Shown in pieces: positions 35,929 to 45,448 of a stretch of DNA of 64,000 nt. Position numbers and translations under genes: made by a program. Numbering within the stretch: the first letter of the stretch is position 1; each line of letters opens with the position of its first letter. The DNA is taken from positions 18,581,532 to 18,645,531 of the forward strand of contig OX393549.1 in the NCBI GenBank assembly GCA_947650365.1, read 5' to 3'. The notes beneath the pieces were generated by a model. That model saw only the letters and a list, made by a program, of their open reading frames with translations. It did no database searches and had not been told where the DNA came from. This DNA comes from Chamaelirium japonicum (Eukaryota > Streptophyta > Magnoliopsida > Liliales > Melanthiaceae).

Positions 35929-36364
35929 TAGGGCTGGCAATTTCGGACCCGGCACGGCAGACCCGACACGAAGTTAGCGGGTCAGGGTCAGGGCTAAACG
36001 GGTTCGGGTCGACACGATAGACCTATTTAATAAACGGGTCGGATCCTGGTTTAGCGTCTGGACACAGTAGACCCGGAAAGACCCGTTTAAAATTCACCGG
36101 GTTGTGTGGGGTTGGGTCGGATCGGACCTGTTTAATAAGCGAGTCTATCGGGTAATGTCGGGTTGAGTCGGATCGGGTCAACTGATTAAACCCGTGTGGT
36201 AAATGGGTCTTATTGGGTCTACCCGTTTATAAACGGGTCGGGTATGGGTTTAGAATCTAGACACGATTTTTTAAACGGGTCGGGTCCGGGTCTAGGGGTT
36301 TTGGACACGACCCGAAACTAGACACGACACGAACCCGACCCGACACAACCCATTGCCACCCCTA
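35929..36364. mobile_element. Intact hAT-type MITE with ACCCG-rich interior (copy 2)
   Basis: Terminal inverted repeats TAGGGCTGGCAAT and ATTGCCACCCCTA (one mismatch in 13) with a perfect 8-bp TSD CCCAAACC at 35921-35928 and 36365-36372. An 8-bp TSD and this kind of TIR fit the hAT superfamily. The interior is a patchwork of CCCGACCCG, GACCCGTTTA and AACGGGTC phrases that are inverted to each other. Length 436 bp, no coding sequence. Confidence 0.9.
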
Positions 36365-36372
36365 CCCAAACC

Positions 36373-36917
36373 TAGCCGAATTTGGGTGGGCATGGGTTGG
36401 AAAATCTCAATCTGACCTCAATTCGGGTTGGACTTGAGCAGAGGCTTCAGGCAACCCAACCCAACTCAAAACTTGACCATTTAGTAAATAAATATTTAAT
36501 ATAATATAATATTAAATAAGTCCGATCAGAGTATATATGTTAGATTATTCGTTGAATACAAGTTGAGGTTGCACTGTTGTTGAACTTTGATATGTATTTA
36601 TCATGTTTCTACTGACAATTGTTGGATGAGCATTTATCCATCCAACGATAGACCATCACCCATATAAGAATGCAAAGAGCTGATTTATGTGTTGTGCTAT
36701 CGCAAATGAGCTGTTATATGTTGATTATTTCTTATTTACCATGTAGAAATCAGCCAACTCACCCCGTACAATCCGGTCAACCTGGCCAACTGGACGGTTT
36801 GGGTTTGGGCTTGGGTTAAGAAAGTTCGATCAACCCAACCTCGAGTTGTGTTGGGACTTGGGCAGAGGATTCAACCTCTTGGGTTGGGCCTGGGTTGATC
36901 CCTCAACCCAGTATGTG
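36373..36917. other. Repeat-like DNA rich in GGGTTGG/CCAACCC
   Basis: GGGTTGG phrases lie at both sides (36388-36480 and 36780-36910) around an AT-rich core, in the style of another MITE, but ends and TSD could not be fixed. Confidence 0.4.
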
Positions 36918-36985
36918 ATATCCTCCTTCTCTATATTGATGACATGATCATCACGGGTGACGATGCTGCTAACAAAGGAGACTAG
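36918..36985 (+). pseudogene. Ty1/copia reverse transcriptase scrap
   Basis: Reads ILLLYIDDMIITGDDA, the catalytic YVDD block of copia RT, and nothing else of the enzyme on either side. Probably carried here by transposition or left after deletion. Confidence 0.75.
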
Positions 36986-37949
36986 TTTTTAATCGGGTTC
37001 GTGGGGTGATTTACAACAGATCGGTGCACTGGATCCTAGCGGCGTAGCAGATCAAGAGGAAAGCAGGCTCGAGTGGAGAAGACAACCGAGCGATGGTCTG
37101 CACAAGGGAGGCCAGCCGGCGATGGTCTGCACAGAGCACAAGGGGAGGACAATCGACTGCCGGCTCGCAGAGATCTGGGAAGAGGTGGACGGCGAGGCGC
37201 CGCCGGTAAGGTCTGCTCCGACTGCAGGCTCTATTACTAAACATTTTTATAGCACACATAAGAAGGAAACACCAACCGGAATTACGGCTCATAGAAATCT
37301 CGTTAGAGCATCTCAGGCACTTGCTCAAAATTTTTCTCAAATTTGAGTAAATATTTGAGGAAAAAGTCAATATGAGACTAAGCACTCCAATCCTTGCTCA
37401 AATTTGAGAAAAAAGGTCTCAATTAGGTATGAGTTTGAGTAAGGGCTAGAGCTGATTTTGGAACTTTTAATCAAATTTGAGTAAAAACCAGACCTTTGGA
37501 TGGTAATGTTGTAAATAGGAAGGCCTGGGAGCTCATCGTCGGAAATTTTGTATAAGATTTGCGTCTCCCTCGATTTGGCGAAAATCTGAGCAAGGCTCAA
37601 TTTGGTATGAGTTTGAGTAAACGATTGGAGCCTGATTTTGGAGTTTTTTTTTTTATATTGGCTATTGGCTGGGTTTGGAGGCTTCCCACGACCGCACGGC
37701 AGCACCAGATCCTGCTCGGATCGATGTCCTCTGCTCTTGGATCGTGAGTCTCCAACTAGATTGCATCCGGAGTTCTGGTTTTGGACCCTGTCACGTCAGT
37801 AGCGGAGGTTCCGACATGGGTTTTTTCAGACCCCTCCTCTGCTCGGTGGGTGGTTTCCGATGGTTCAAGGTGGCAACGGGTGGTTCGAGATAGATCGAAG
37901 ATTCAGTACGGCTCATCTTCTTCGTCGAGTTGCTCGTGGTGGTTTTCTC
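36986..37949. other. No gene identified; AT-rich inverted phrases at 37300-37640
   Basis: 37310-37460 has several TCAAATTTGAG palindromes. 37410-37440 and 37595-37620 share TTAGGTATGAGTTTGAGTAA/TTTGGTATGAGTTTGAGTAA. This suggests a small decayed element. No protein domain in the open frames. Confidence 0.45.
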
Positions 37950-38345
37950 TACTGGATCCGGTGGTGGATCCATTTTTGGTCACTTTTTGTTATTGATTTC
38001 ATTGTGTGTTTTTCCGGAAGCACCTGTTTTGCTCCATCTTCTTTCTTTTCACCGCCGAGGTTCAGCGAGGTTTTTGTGGGTTGGTTTTTTCTGCATGGTG
38101 GGGTGATGGTGAGGTGGCGCTTGTGTGCCTCTTTTTGCCGGAGTGGCGATGTTGGTTTATCCCATTGGGTGGTGGTCTGTGTTTTTCCCGTTAGGTGGTG
38201 GGCACGTTTGCTTGTGCTGGCATGTGGTGCCTCTTGGAGATTTGATTATGACCTCCCCTTTCAATGAACCACAAAAAAAATAAGGCGTTGTTACCTCTCA
38301 AAAAAAAAAAAAAAAAAAAAGGCATTGTACCCCTAAAAAAAAAAA
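37950..38345 (+). mobile_element. Possible 3' end of a LINE with poly(A)
   Basis: A T/G-rich stretch ends AATGAACCACAAAAAAAATAAGG (38262-38284), followed by further long A runs at 38301-38320 and 38333-38345. The style matches 3' tails of plant LINEs. No RT motif is present, so it is a short 5'-truncated copy or another retroposed sequence. Confidence 0.4.
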
Positions 38346-38375
38346 AGGGCTTTGTGCCTTTATGCCATGTTCACG

Positions 38376-38500
38376 GTATTACGGAATTAATAAATAGATG
38401 TTGCTGCTTCTCTCGTGTCAATCTGCGGACCTCTTTAAGCCCTTGCTCTAGTGCCCTGTCATATGACTACCTAGTCAGTCTAGTAAAAAAAAAGGGGTTA
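38376..38500. repeat. Dispersed repeat shared with 27338-27470
   Basis: Same blocks as the partner copy (GGAATTAATAAA, GGACCTCTTTAAGCCC, TGCTCTAGTGCCCTGTC). Identity is about 75-80% by eye. Confidence 0.6.
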
Positions 38501-38559
38501 ATGTGTGAAATGTCCCTGACAACGAATACCCGTTAACAGGATCAGCTAAAGTTTCTTTT

Positions 38560-39000
38560 AGCGTAAGGTCCCTGTTATTTTTACTAAACCTGAAATTACC
38601 CTTTCCCCGCTCTCTTCTCCCATCTCTCTCTCGATGCGACCACCGCCGATGAGGAGGGAGGAGGTGGGGCTCTGGCTGGTGTATTGCACCCCACCCCAAC
38701 CGCAGCCACCGCCGACTGGTGCATCGCACCCCAGCCCGACGGTAGCCACTGTCAATGGGAAAGGAGGAGGCCAGTGGGGCTTCGACCGGTGCATCGCACC
38801 CCACCCTGACGGCAACCATCGCCGACCAGAGCATCACACCCAGCCCGACAGCAGCCACCGTTGGTGAGGAGGGAGGTGGTGGGAAAAGGAGGCGGAGTCC
38901 GGTGGCGACGAGCAACGAAAGCGAGCAGATCTGGCCAGATTCACTGGTTCGATGGTATTGCAAAGAAAATTTAAAACAAAATAGATGATATTCAATTTCA
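38560..39000. other. GC-rich tract with degenerate ~60-bp repeats
   Basis: Phrases like GGTGCATCGCACCCCA and GACGGNAGCCACCGCCGAC recur three to four times between 38660 and 38865. Open frames run through it on both strands only because of the repeat composition. No known domain. Confidence 0.5.
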
Positions 39001-40440
39001 TCCACAGAGTTTCAGTCCTTGAGCTTAACCTGTCTTTGTTAGGGACAGCTCACTAAGCCCCCCAAAAAAAAATCCTCCAAATTTTATTGATACCTAGTTA
39101 TAGAATTGAAACAACAAACATGACAAATGCATGATCTCCTACAACCACTGACTTCAAAACAAAACCAAATACGTACGGCAGTTGATCGAATGACTTAAAA
39201 TAATCACTCCGAACCACAAAATCACCATGGTTCGGTTTCTAGCCATCGACGTCTGTCCCCACCCGTTTGATCAACCGGCCCTCATGATGGGACCCCCTTG
39301 GGGTTCACCCAGTGACCCTGCTGTTGATGGCCGGACCCCGAACAATTGTGATACTGTGGTTCAGGGCAACTAAGTTAAGGGCTTCAAACTCAGATTATCA
39401 CCGTGGTTCACGGCGACTAAGTTAATCGCTTTAAACTCAGATCGAACGCATGCCGCTTCCATGACCCGGAAATCCGGCGGTGGTGGCGCTGCAACTCTTG
39501 GCACCAAGATTGCTTTAGTCCCAAACAGCCACCCTTGGTCATCAAATCAGGGTGCCCAACTTGCACAGGTGGAGGGGGAGTGCTCCACTGCACTCTCAAC
39601 CGATCAGGTTGCAAACAAGGTAGCAAGCCAACAAGCAGACTCGATCACCACGACCGCCGGCGGGCTTTATGGACGACGAAGGGGGCAGCGAGCGTCCTCC
39701 TCTTGCTGCTCTACCGACCGCTGGCGTAGGTATCGTCGGGATGCGGAATGGGACACGCCATTCCATTCTCCGTTGTAGCGTCGCTCTTCTCCGACTGGTC
39801 GGTCGCACCTTTCGTTGCTTTTGTGCTGTGACCGTCCTCGGCGTTCAGCTGGCTCCTCTCGCCGTACTCCCTCTTCTTGTGGTTGTATTTGGTGTGGTGC
39901 GAGCTCCCATGCTCCTCCTGCGGTTCCCCGCGCTTCTTATTCTTCCTTCTCTTCTTTTCTTTCTTCCTCTCGCTGGCCTCTTTCCTCTCTATCTGGAGAT
40001 TCAGCGAACCCGATCCCTCGACAGTTCCAGAAGAGAATAAATTGCGGAAATGCGAGGATTAAGATTTGTATAGGCTAGCCTACGGCGCGTGTGACGTAGC
40101 TGATGATATATGTAAGTAAAAACATTCGAAAATACTATCCCCATGATAAGTATGAGATGTTATTCGCATGAAATTGATAATTTTCTTTTTTATAAATATT
40201 TGGTAGTGAATGATTAAGAGGTTTGAAATGGCATTGCATTTGTTGAAATTGGAGTGACAACATAAAAAAATTATAAAAAAATAAGCTTATAAAAATTGTA
40301 ACTTTGTTAAATGTAATATAAAAAAGTTAGAGCATATATTCCATTAAATATTCAATCACATACAATATCATTAAGAAAAAATTCCTATGCGCTAGCTATT
40401 AATTCACAGTAGAAGATAGGACATACATTGTAAATAGAGA
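39001..40440. other. No gene identified
   Basis: 39345-39445 contains a ~49-bp direct duplication (GTGGTTCNNGGCNACTAAGTTAA...AACTCAGAT). 39460-40060 is GC-rich with overlapping frames on both strands and no recognisable domain. 40080-40440 is AT-rich and empty. Confidence 0.45.
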
Positions 40441-41763
40441 TGGCAAAAAAAAAAAATAAAATGATTTGGGTACAACAGATTGCGGTCATGCCATCAAGAT
40501 GAGGAAATTCTGCATCCCAAAAGCCCTCACGCTCACACTGAATTGCGTCCTGAGCCAGCCAGTGCGCCGCACTATTCGTTGTCCGCGCCACCCACTTTAA
40601 CATTACACAGTTGGAGACACGAGATAATTAGAGGAAAAACCTCCGTGTTTCCCCCACGCCCTAGCACCAACGCATCCCTGGCCTGTGACGCATCAGTGAA
40701 CACCAGCACCCGGGCTATCCTCCTTCTAGCAATCTCCTCAAACGCCCCCCTTAGGGCACATAACTCTATATGAAGAGGGGAGCTAGAATTAATGGCACAG
40801 AAATATTATCGCTATCGTGCACAGACTCCTGTCTGCGTTAAGTCGCCACCCCATTGCCCAACACCTCCAGGGTTCGAAACGCTCCATCCGTCCAAATAAT
40901 TAGATCCAAATCCCCCAACATCCCTCCCAGGCGATTACCCGTAGTCCGAAGCCGAGCAAAGTTCTCAACAAACGCCACACTCTGCCTGACTACCGTATCA
41001 AAGGATAAGGTATCACTTTGAAATAACCGAGCACACCTAGCCTTCCACAACCCCCACATAGCTCCCGCTAGCAACTCCGCAGGAGCTATCCCATATGCTC
41101 CCCTAGCCGTACCCGACGCTCGACCCAAAATGTCCAGATTGTAAAAATTCAGCACCGTATGCTTCTGGATGCACTGTCAAAAAGAAATAGCATATGGGCA
41201 ATCCCAGAAAACATGGAGAATGTCCTCTTCAGGCTCCTCGCACCACGGACACCCACAAAAACCCATTCGAGCCCTCCAACCCAACAGAGTAGCCACTTCG
41301 GGCCCTCATCACCGCCCTCGACATGCCCATCCCATAGGGTCCAGAGCAATCGGCAAAGACCATCACCATCCCCAAGCCTCTCGATATGCCTAAACAAGCC
41401 GATCACCAAAGGGGTCAGCGGCCGCCATCTGCCCTGTTACCAATTCTCAAGCCGCAAAAGGAGGCCTTGGGGAAGTCCCCCTGCTGCCATGACATTCTCT
41501 GGAACAGCCGCAACTACAGACTAGAGCAACACTACCCACCTTGCTTGCGACAACATTATCGACTTCCACCCTGCGAGTCGGGCTTCCATCCGATTCAGGA
41601 TGAACTGATAGTGCGAGCTAGGAATCCGTATCCCATCAACGGGAATGCCGAGATGCATCCATACACTGCGAGCCTCCAACATATGTAACGTCTGTGCCAC
41701 CTGCCTCCACCGCCTTGCACTGGCGCACCGAGAAAATTTTATGCCCAACTTCAACAAGTTAAC
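40441..41763 (-). pseudogene. LINE ORF2 C-terminal part: zinc-binding RT region and RNase H
   Basis: On the minus strand, CGCPWCEEPEEDILHVFWDC (about 41215-41275) is the zf-RVT motif (CxxC...HxxxxC) of plant LINE ORF2. Then come a linker with GLWKARCARLF (about 41040) and an RNase H-like domain: WTDGAFR near 40880, VLVFTDASQARDAL near 40680-40730, AAHWLAQDAI near 40560. Several stops and frameshifts. It ends by an A13 run on the plus strand at 40445-40457. The RT part lies beyond the insertion, at 44433-45306. Confidence 0.8.
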
Positions 41764-41933
41764 TTAGGGTGTTCATGGTTCGGGTTGGTTCGGTTTTTTG
41801 ATAAATTTGGAACCGAACCGAAGTTGATCGGTTCTCTAGAAAATGGAACCGAACCAAACCATTCCTTGGTAAAATCCGAACCAAACTAAACCGGAAAAGG
41901 TCGGTTTGGTTCGGTTCTGCGGTCTTTCAAATT

Positions 41934-42004
41934 GCTCGTCATCACACCATGAGGCGTGAATGGTTAATCGCTCGTCATCACACCATGAGGCGTGAATGGT
42001 TGAG
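41934..42004. repeat. 37-bp tandem duplication
   Basis: GCTCGTCATCACACCATGAG...GCGTGAATGGTT occurs twice in direct succession inside the hAT-like element. Confidence 0.85.
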
Positions 42005-42199
42005 CCGCTGAGCTGGTTCAGTTTTCATTTTTTAAGCTTTTAACTTTGGGTGCTGCTATTTGCCACTATAGAATTACTAGCAAAATCCTTAATTTTTCAC
42101 TTTGAGATATTTCATAAGTTGGGATTTGGGGGTGCTAGTAACCATGTGGGTGCAAATAGTAACGCCCTTCACTTTTCAGTTTCATCATACCGTTGAACA

Positions 42200-43999
42200 T
42201 TGCAGGTTGATGGTAGGCCATTAGTTTTGAAAAAATGGGTGAAGGGTATGAATTGCGAACGGGATCTTCTAACTAAGGTTCCGATTTGGGTGAGGTTTCC
42301 TAACCTGTTAGTGGATCTATGGTCTGAAGAATTACTAAGCCGAATGGGGAGTATTATCGGGGTTCCGTTATACATGGATCAAGCTACTACAAACCAATCG
42401 AGGGTAAGCTATGCTCGACTTAGTGTGGAGATTAATGTGGAGGATCCCTTGCCTCCAGAGGTGGAAGCCAGAGATAGTAAAGACAATCTTTTATCCATTC
42501 AGCCAGTCCTATATGACTGGATCCCCCCAAGATGTCGTGCTTGCAAATCCTTCGATCATGGCGAAGGAAATTGCAGCAAACATCCTAGAATTGGTGAGCA
42601 TTGGAAAAAAACTGGGTTGGCATGCGCCAAAGGCGGCACGATGGGGAGTAATTTCAGTTGGCAACCAGTCCCTCCAACGAAGTCAAGGGGGTCTTCCCCC
42701 TCTTTGTCATCCCAGCCTCATGGGGTTTGGATCTCTGTTGGCAATCATGAGTGGTCACAAGTGGGCAAAATTGATAAACGTAAAGGGAAAGAGCAAGTGG
42801 TGGGTGATCTAATGGGATCAGGCAACCGCTTTAGTCTTCTAACAGAGTTTGCTGAAGTGGAAGAGGGGATAGTAGGTGCTGTTGGTAGGGATGATGCAGG
42901 TGCGAAATCTGCAACTAGTATAGAAGGTGGTGCTGGTGCTGCTGCACCTGGTCCTTTTGTTGATGTTACACAGTCCCGGGGCGGTATTGATGATGCTGTT
43001 ACAGCTGATTGTGCTGGAGCTGGAGCTGTTGGGAGAGTTGAGGTTAGTGTGAGTGGATGTGCTGTAGAGGGCGTTAGTGGTTGCGATGGAGTCGCTGTCG
43101 AGGGTGAGCAATTTGCAACTCGAATAGAAGTTGGTGTAGGTGTTGTTGGTAGGGACGTTGCAGGGGCTGGTGTTGGAGTTGTAAAATCTGTTACAATTAG
43201 ATCAGAGGTTGGTGATGGCACTGCTGCGCCTGTGGCTGATGTTAAAGTTACGCAGTGCCATGCCAGTGTTGATGATGATGTTCCAGAATGTAGAGGTGAA
43301 GTTACAGCTGGAGTCTTAGAGCATATTGATGCTGTTGTAGCAAAGTCTGCTAGTCTTGCTATACTGCAGGCAGATGCTTGTTTGGGTGCTACTATTGACT
43401 GTGTTACAGAGGGTGCTGGTTCTGATTTAGATGCTACGGAATTGGAGCTAGCAGTGGGAAGTATAGGTGATGAGTCTACTGACTTGGTAGAAAGCAATGT
43501 GCTCCTTGCTTCATCTAGAGTTGGAGTTGGTACTGCAGATGACGAGGAGCAGCAACAAGTCATCAAGGACAACTCGGGAGTCAGCATCGGTGGGGAGGTC
43601 CATGGGATTTCAATTCCTGCAGGGGCCCCACCCTCAGATGATGGGGTTTCACAAGTTGTAGGCTTAGTGGAGGGGGGACTCGCTCGCCGCAGTCCTAGAC
43701 TAGCTAATCGAGGGTCGGACTCGATTGAAGTTAGGGCTTCGCTCCAAGCCAAATCTCGAGCCCTTGAATCTGACTTGCACCGCCGACCACCACGACCTAG
43801 GATCCCACTCATGCAGGATCTTCAGGATCAGTTGTCTAATCATGATGGAGAGGATCTGAGCCTACCCATCAACCTGCTGGAGGACAGAACCATCCTTGAT
43901 TTAGCTTCGGCTGCCGGCCTTTCCATCAAGGGGAAAGACTCGGGATCGCTCCTAGCACTGTTCCGTGATTTGGAAAGATCGAGGGCTTCTAAGCCTTAG
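42200..43999 (+). CDS. LINE ORF1 protein (DUF4283-type nucleic-acid binding, CCHC knuckle), 5'-truncated
   Basis: Open for 599 codons from the insertion boundary to TAG. The first codon is TTG at the boundary, so the true N-terminus is missing; the first in-frame ATG is about codon 16. Codons 1-110 match the end of the plant LINE ORF1 domain (GRPLVLKKW, VPIWVRFPNLLVDLWSEELL, RVSYARLSVEI). CRACKSFDHGEGNC at about 112-125 is a CCHC zinc knuckle (CX2CX4HX4C). A long acidic, Ala/Gly/Val-rich repetitive middle follows. The end has RRSPRLANR and a Leu-rich tail, usual for plant LINE ORF1. Such proteins bind LINE RNA. Absence of stops suggests a recent insertion. Confidence 0.85.
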   Translation: MQVDGRPLVLKKWVKGMNCERDLLTKVPIWVRFPNLLVDLWSEELLSRMGSIIGVPLYMDQATTNQSRVSYARLSVEINVEDPLPPEVEARDSKDNLLSIQPVLYDWIPPRCRACKSFDHGEGNCSKHPRIGEHWKKTGLACAKGGTMGSNFSWQPVPPTKSRGSSPSLSSQPHGVWISVGNHEWSQVGKIDKRKGKEQVVGDLMGSGNRFSLLTEFAEVEEGIVGAVGRDDAGAKSATSIEGGAGAAAPGPFVDVTQSRGGIDDAVTADCAGAGAVGRVEVSVSGCAVEGVSGCDGVAVEGEQFATRIEVGVGVVGRDVAGAGVGVVKSVTIRSEVGDGTAAPVADVKVTQCHASVDDDVPECRGEVTAGVLEHIDAVVAKSASLAILQADACLGATIDCVTEGAGSDLDATELELAVGSIGDESTDLVESNVLLASSRVGVGTADDEEQQQVIKDNSGVSIGGEVHGISIPAGAPPSDDGVSQVVGLVEGGLARRSPRLANRGSDSIEVRASLQAKSRALESDLHRRPPRPRIPLMQDLQDQLSNHDGEDLSLPINLLEDRTILDLASAAGLSIKGKDSGSLLALFRDLERSRASKP

Positions 44000-44182
44000 G
44001 ACTTTCGGCTTTTTGTTTTTTTCTTACTTGTTGTGCAGGGCAATTTTGTTAGCCCGTGTTGGAAGTGGGTTCACCTCGGGTGTCGGTGCCTCTTAGGCAT
44101 TCTCTGTTCTTTCTTTTTTTAATAAACCGGTAGGGGTCTAGGCCGAACCCCCCCTCATCTCTCTGAGAGGGATTCTCAAAAA
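42200..44182 (+). mobile_element. ORF1-only (half-LINE) insertion with 16-bp TSD
   Basis: Flanked by ATCATACCGTTGAACA (42184-42199) and ATCATACTGTTGAACA (44183-44198), 15 of 16 bases equal, the kind of long TSD made by LINE machinery. It contains a truncated but uninterrupted LINE ORF1. Directly after its stop comes a LINE-type 3' UTR (TTTTTTTAATAAACCGGTAGGGGTC..., ending in a short A run). ORF2 is completely absent. 5' truncation alone would remove ORF1 first, so the element is an internally deleted or ORF1-only lineage. Confidence 0.8.
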
Positions 44183-44432
44183 ATCATACTGTTGAACACA
44201 TAAAAGTCTTGAATGCATTGAATAGTGGTAATTGGGGTCACCACCATGTAATGTACAATATTAGTGAGACTATACACTGTACAGTATTAACACTGAGGGT
44301 ATAGTACCAATGGTTCGGGTTGGATTGGCTCGGGTTAAAAAACTCACAACCCAGAACTGAATCGACCATAGCGGGTTTTTTTTTTTTTGAGACCGAACCA
44401 AACCGAACGGTCAAAAATATGAACATCCCTAA

Positions 44433-45306
44433 GGCTAACCCTCAACCCTGTACTACGAACCACTCTGTCAAACACTACTCGCAAACCCCAAGCATCAAGC
44501 ATAGTAGATCGGGTTAGAAAAATGAAGCCATCCACATAGCAATAGTCGTTAGTGGTTGCAGGTTACAGTTGGTGGTGAATCCTTCCATATCTCCCACCTC
44601 CACACTCTTGGATAATTCCCAAAGAACGAACATAGTCCCCAATAGGAACAAATACGGGGACAACGGGTCCCCCTGTCGGAGTCCGCAGCTAGGTCTAAAA
44701 CTCCTGGTTTCTTCGTCATTAACAATGAGCCGAATGGTTGGCATCTGTACACGCTCCATAATCCATTCACTCCAAACGTGAAGGAACCCAAGCTTCATCA
44801 GAATAACCCGCACCGCCGGCCATTGGACTCGGTCATATGCCTTTTCTAGATCAGCCTTCATCGCCATAGTCGTCCTTCGCTTAGGTGCCCGATGTAAGGA
44901 GTGCAGAACCTCGCGTGCCCATAAAATATTATCACGAATCCGCCTACTCCGCACAAAAGCATATTGCTCCTCTGGAATCATGCCCGGAACAATAAGCAGA
45001 AGACGATTAGCTAGCAATTTCACAATAAATTTGTATCTCTGATTGCATAAAATAATTGGGTGAGAGTCATTTGGACCCACCGGCGAGGTCATCATAGGTA
45101 TCAACACAACGGAAGTATCATTCCACCCCTGCGGCATATGGCCGGTCCGAAAGAAAAGCTGAACATCCGAAGGGAAGGAAATCATGCATCGCAGGGTGAA
45201 ACCGAACCGTCAAGTCATCCAGTAGCTCGGTGTGAACCTCCACATCTCTAGTCCAAAGCTCTTGAAAGAATCGCAGCAAAGCTCCATTGATCCGCCCCAA
45301 CTCCGT
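44433..45306 (-). pseudogene. LINE ORF2 reverse transcriptase, split part
   Basis: On the minus strand: KADLEKAYDRVQW (RT motif A, about 44815-44855), GLRQGDPLSPYLF (motif B, about 44655-44695) and, after a frameshift, YVDGFIFL at about 44515-44540, where the catalytic YADD has become YVDG. GLRVSL follows right before the hAT-like insertion. Upstream, LGRINGALLRFFQELW (about 45250-45300) belongs to the endonuclease-RT linker. No endonuclease domain is left. Belongs with 40441-41763. Confidence 0.85.
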
Positions 45307-45448
45307 CAGGGGTGGCAATCCTTGACCCGACCTGCCAACCCGACCCGAAGTTAGCAGGTTTGGGTTTGGCCTAAACAGGTTCGGGTCATAAACGGGTCAA
45401 CCCGATTGACCCGTTTATTTAATGGGTCGGGTTCGGGTTTGCACTTAT
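45307..45448. mobile_element. ACCCG-rich hAT-type MITE, first of three pieces
   Basis: It starts CAGGGGTGGCAAT at the edge of the LINE and continues with GACCCGACC and AACGGGTC phrases. It is interrupted at 45448 by copia-2. The next piece is 55282-55393 and the third 60881-60962. The far terminus is not seen. Confidence 0.75.

Larger units (their letters stand above)
41764..44432. mobile_element. hAT-like element (TTAGGG..TGTTCAT ends) inserted in the LINE
   Basis: The left end is TTAGGGTGTTCATGGTTCGG and the right end, inverted, TTAGGGATGTTCATATTTTTG. GGTTTGGTTCGG/CCGAACCAAACC phrases sit just inside both ends. Flanks AGTTAAC and GGCTAAC are a decayed match, compatible with a worn hAT-size TSD. 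Without the half-LINE inside it, the element would be about 680 bp and non-coding. The LINE reading frame is interrupted exactly here. Confidence 0.65.

Noticed and set aside
35929..36364. Interstitial telomeric repeat
   Set aside because: The CCCGACC phrases are not the plant telomere unit CCCTAAA, and the segment is bounded by hAT TIRs and an 8-bp TSD.
39461..40078. Host gene in GC-rich DNA
   Set aside because: Several frames on both strands overlap over the same stretch and none shows a motif or continues through plausible introns.
42745..43812. 355-codon minus-strand open frame
   Set aside because: It is the antisense shadow of the Ala/Gly/Val-rich middle of LINE ORF1. Biased codons leave the opposite strand open.
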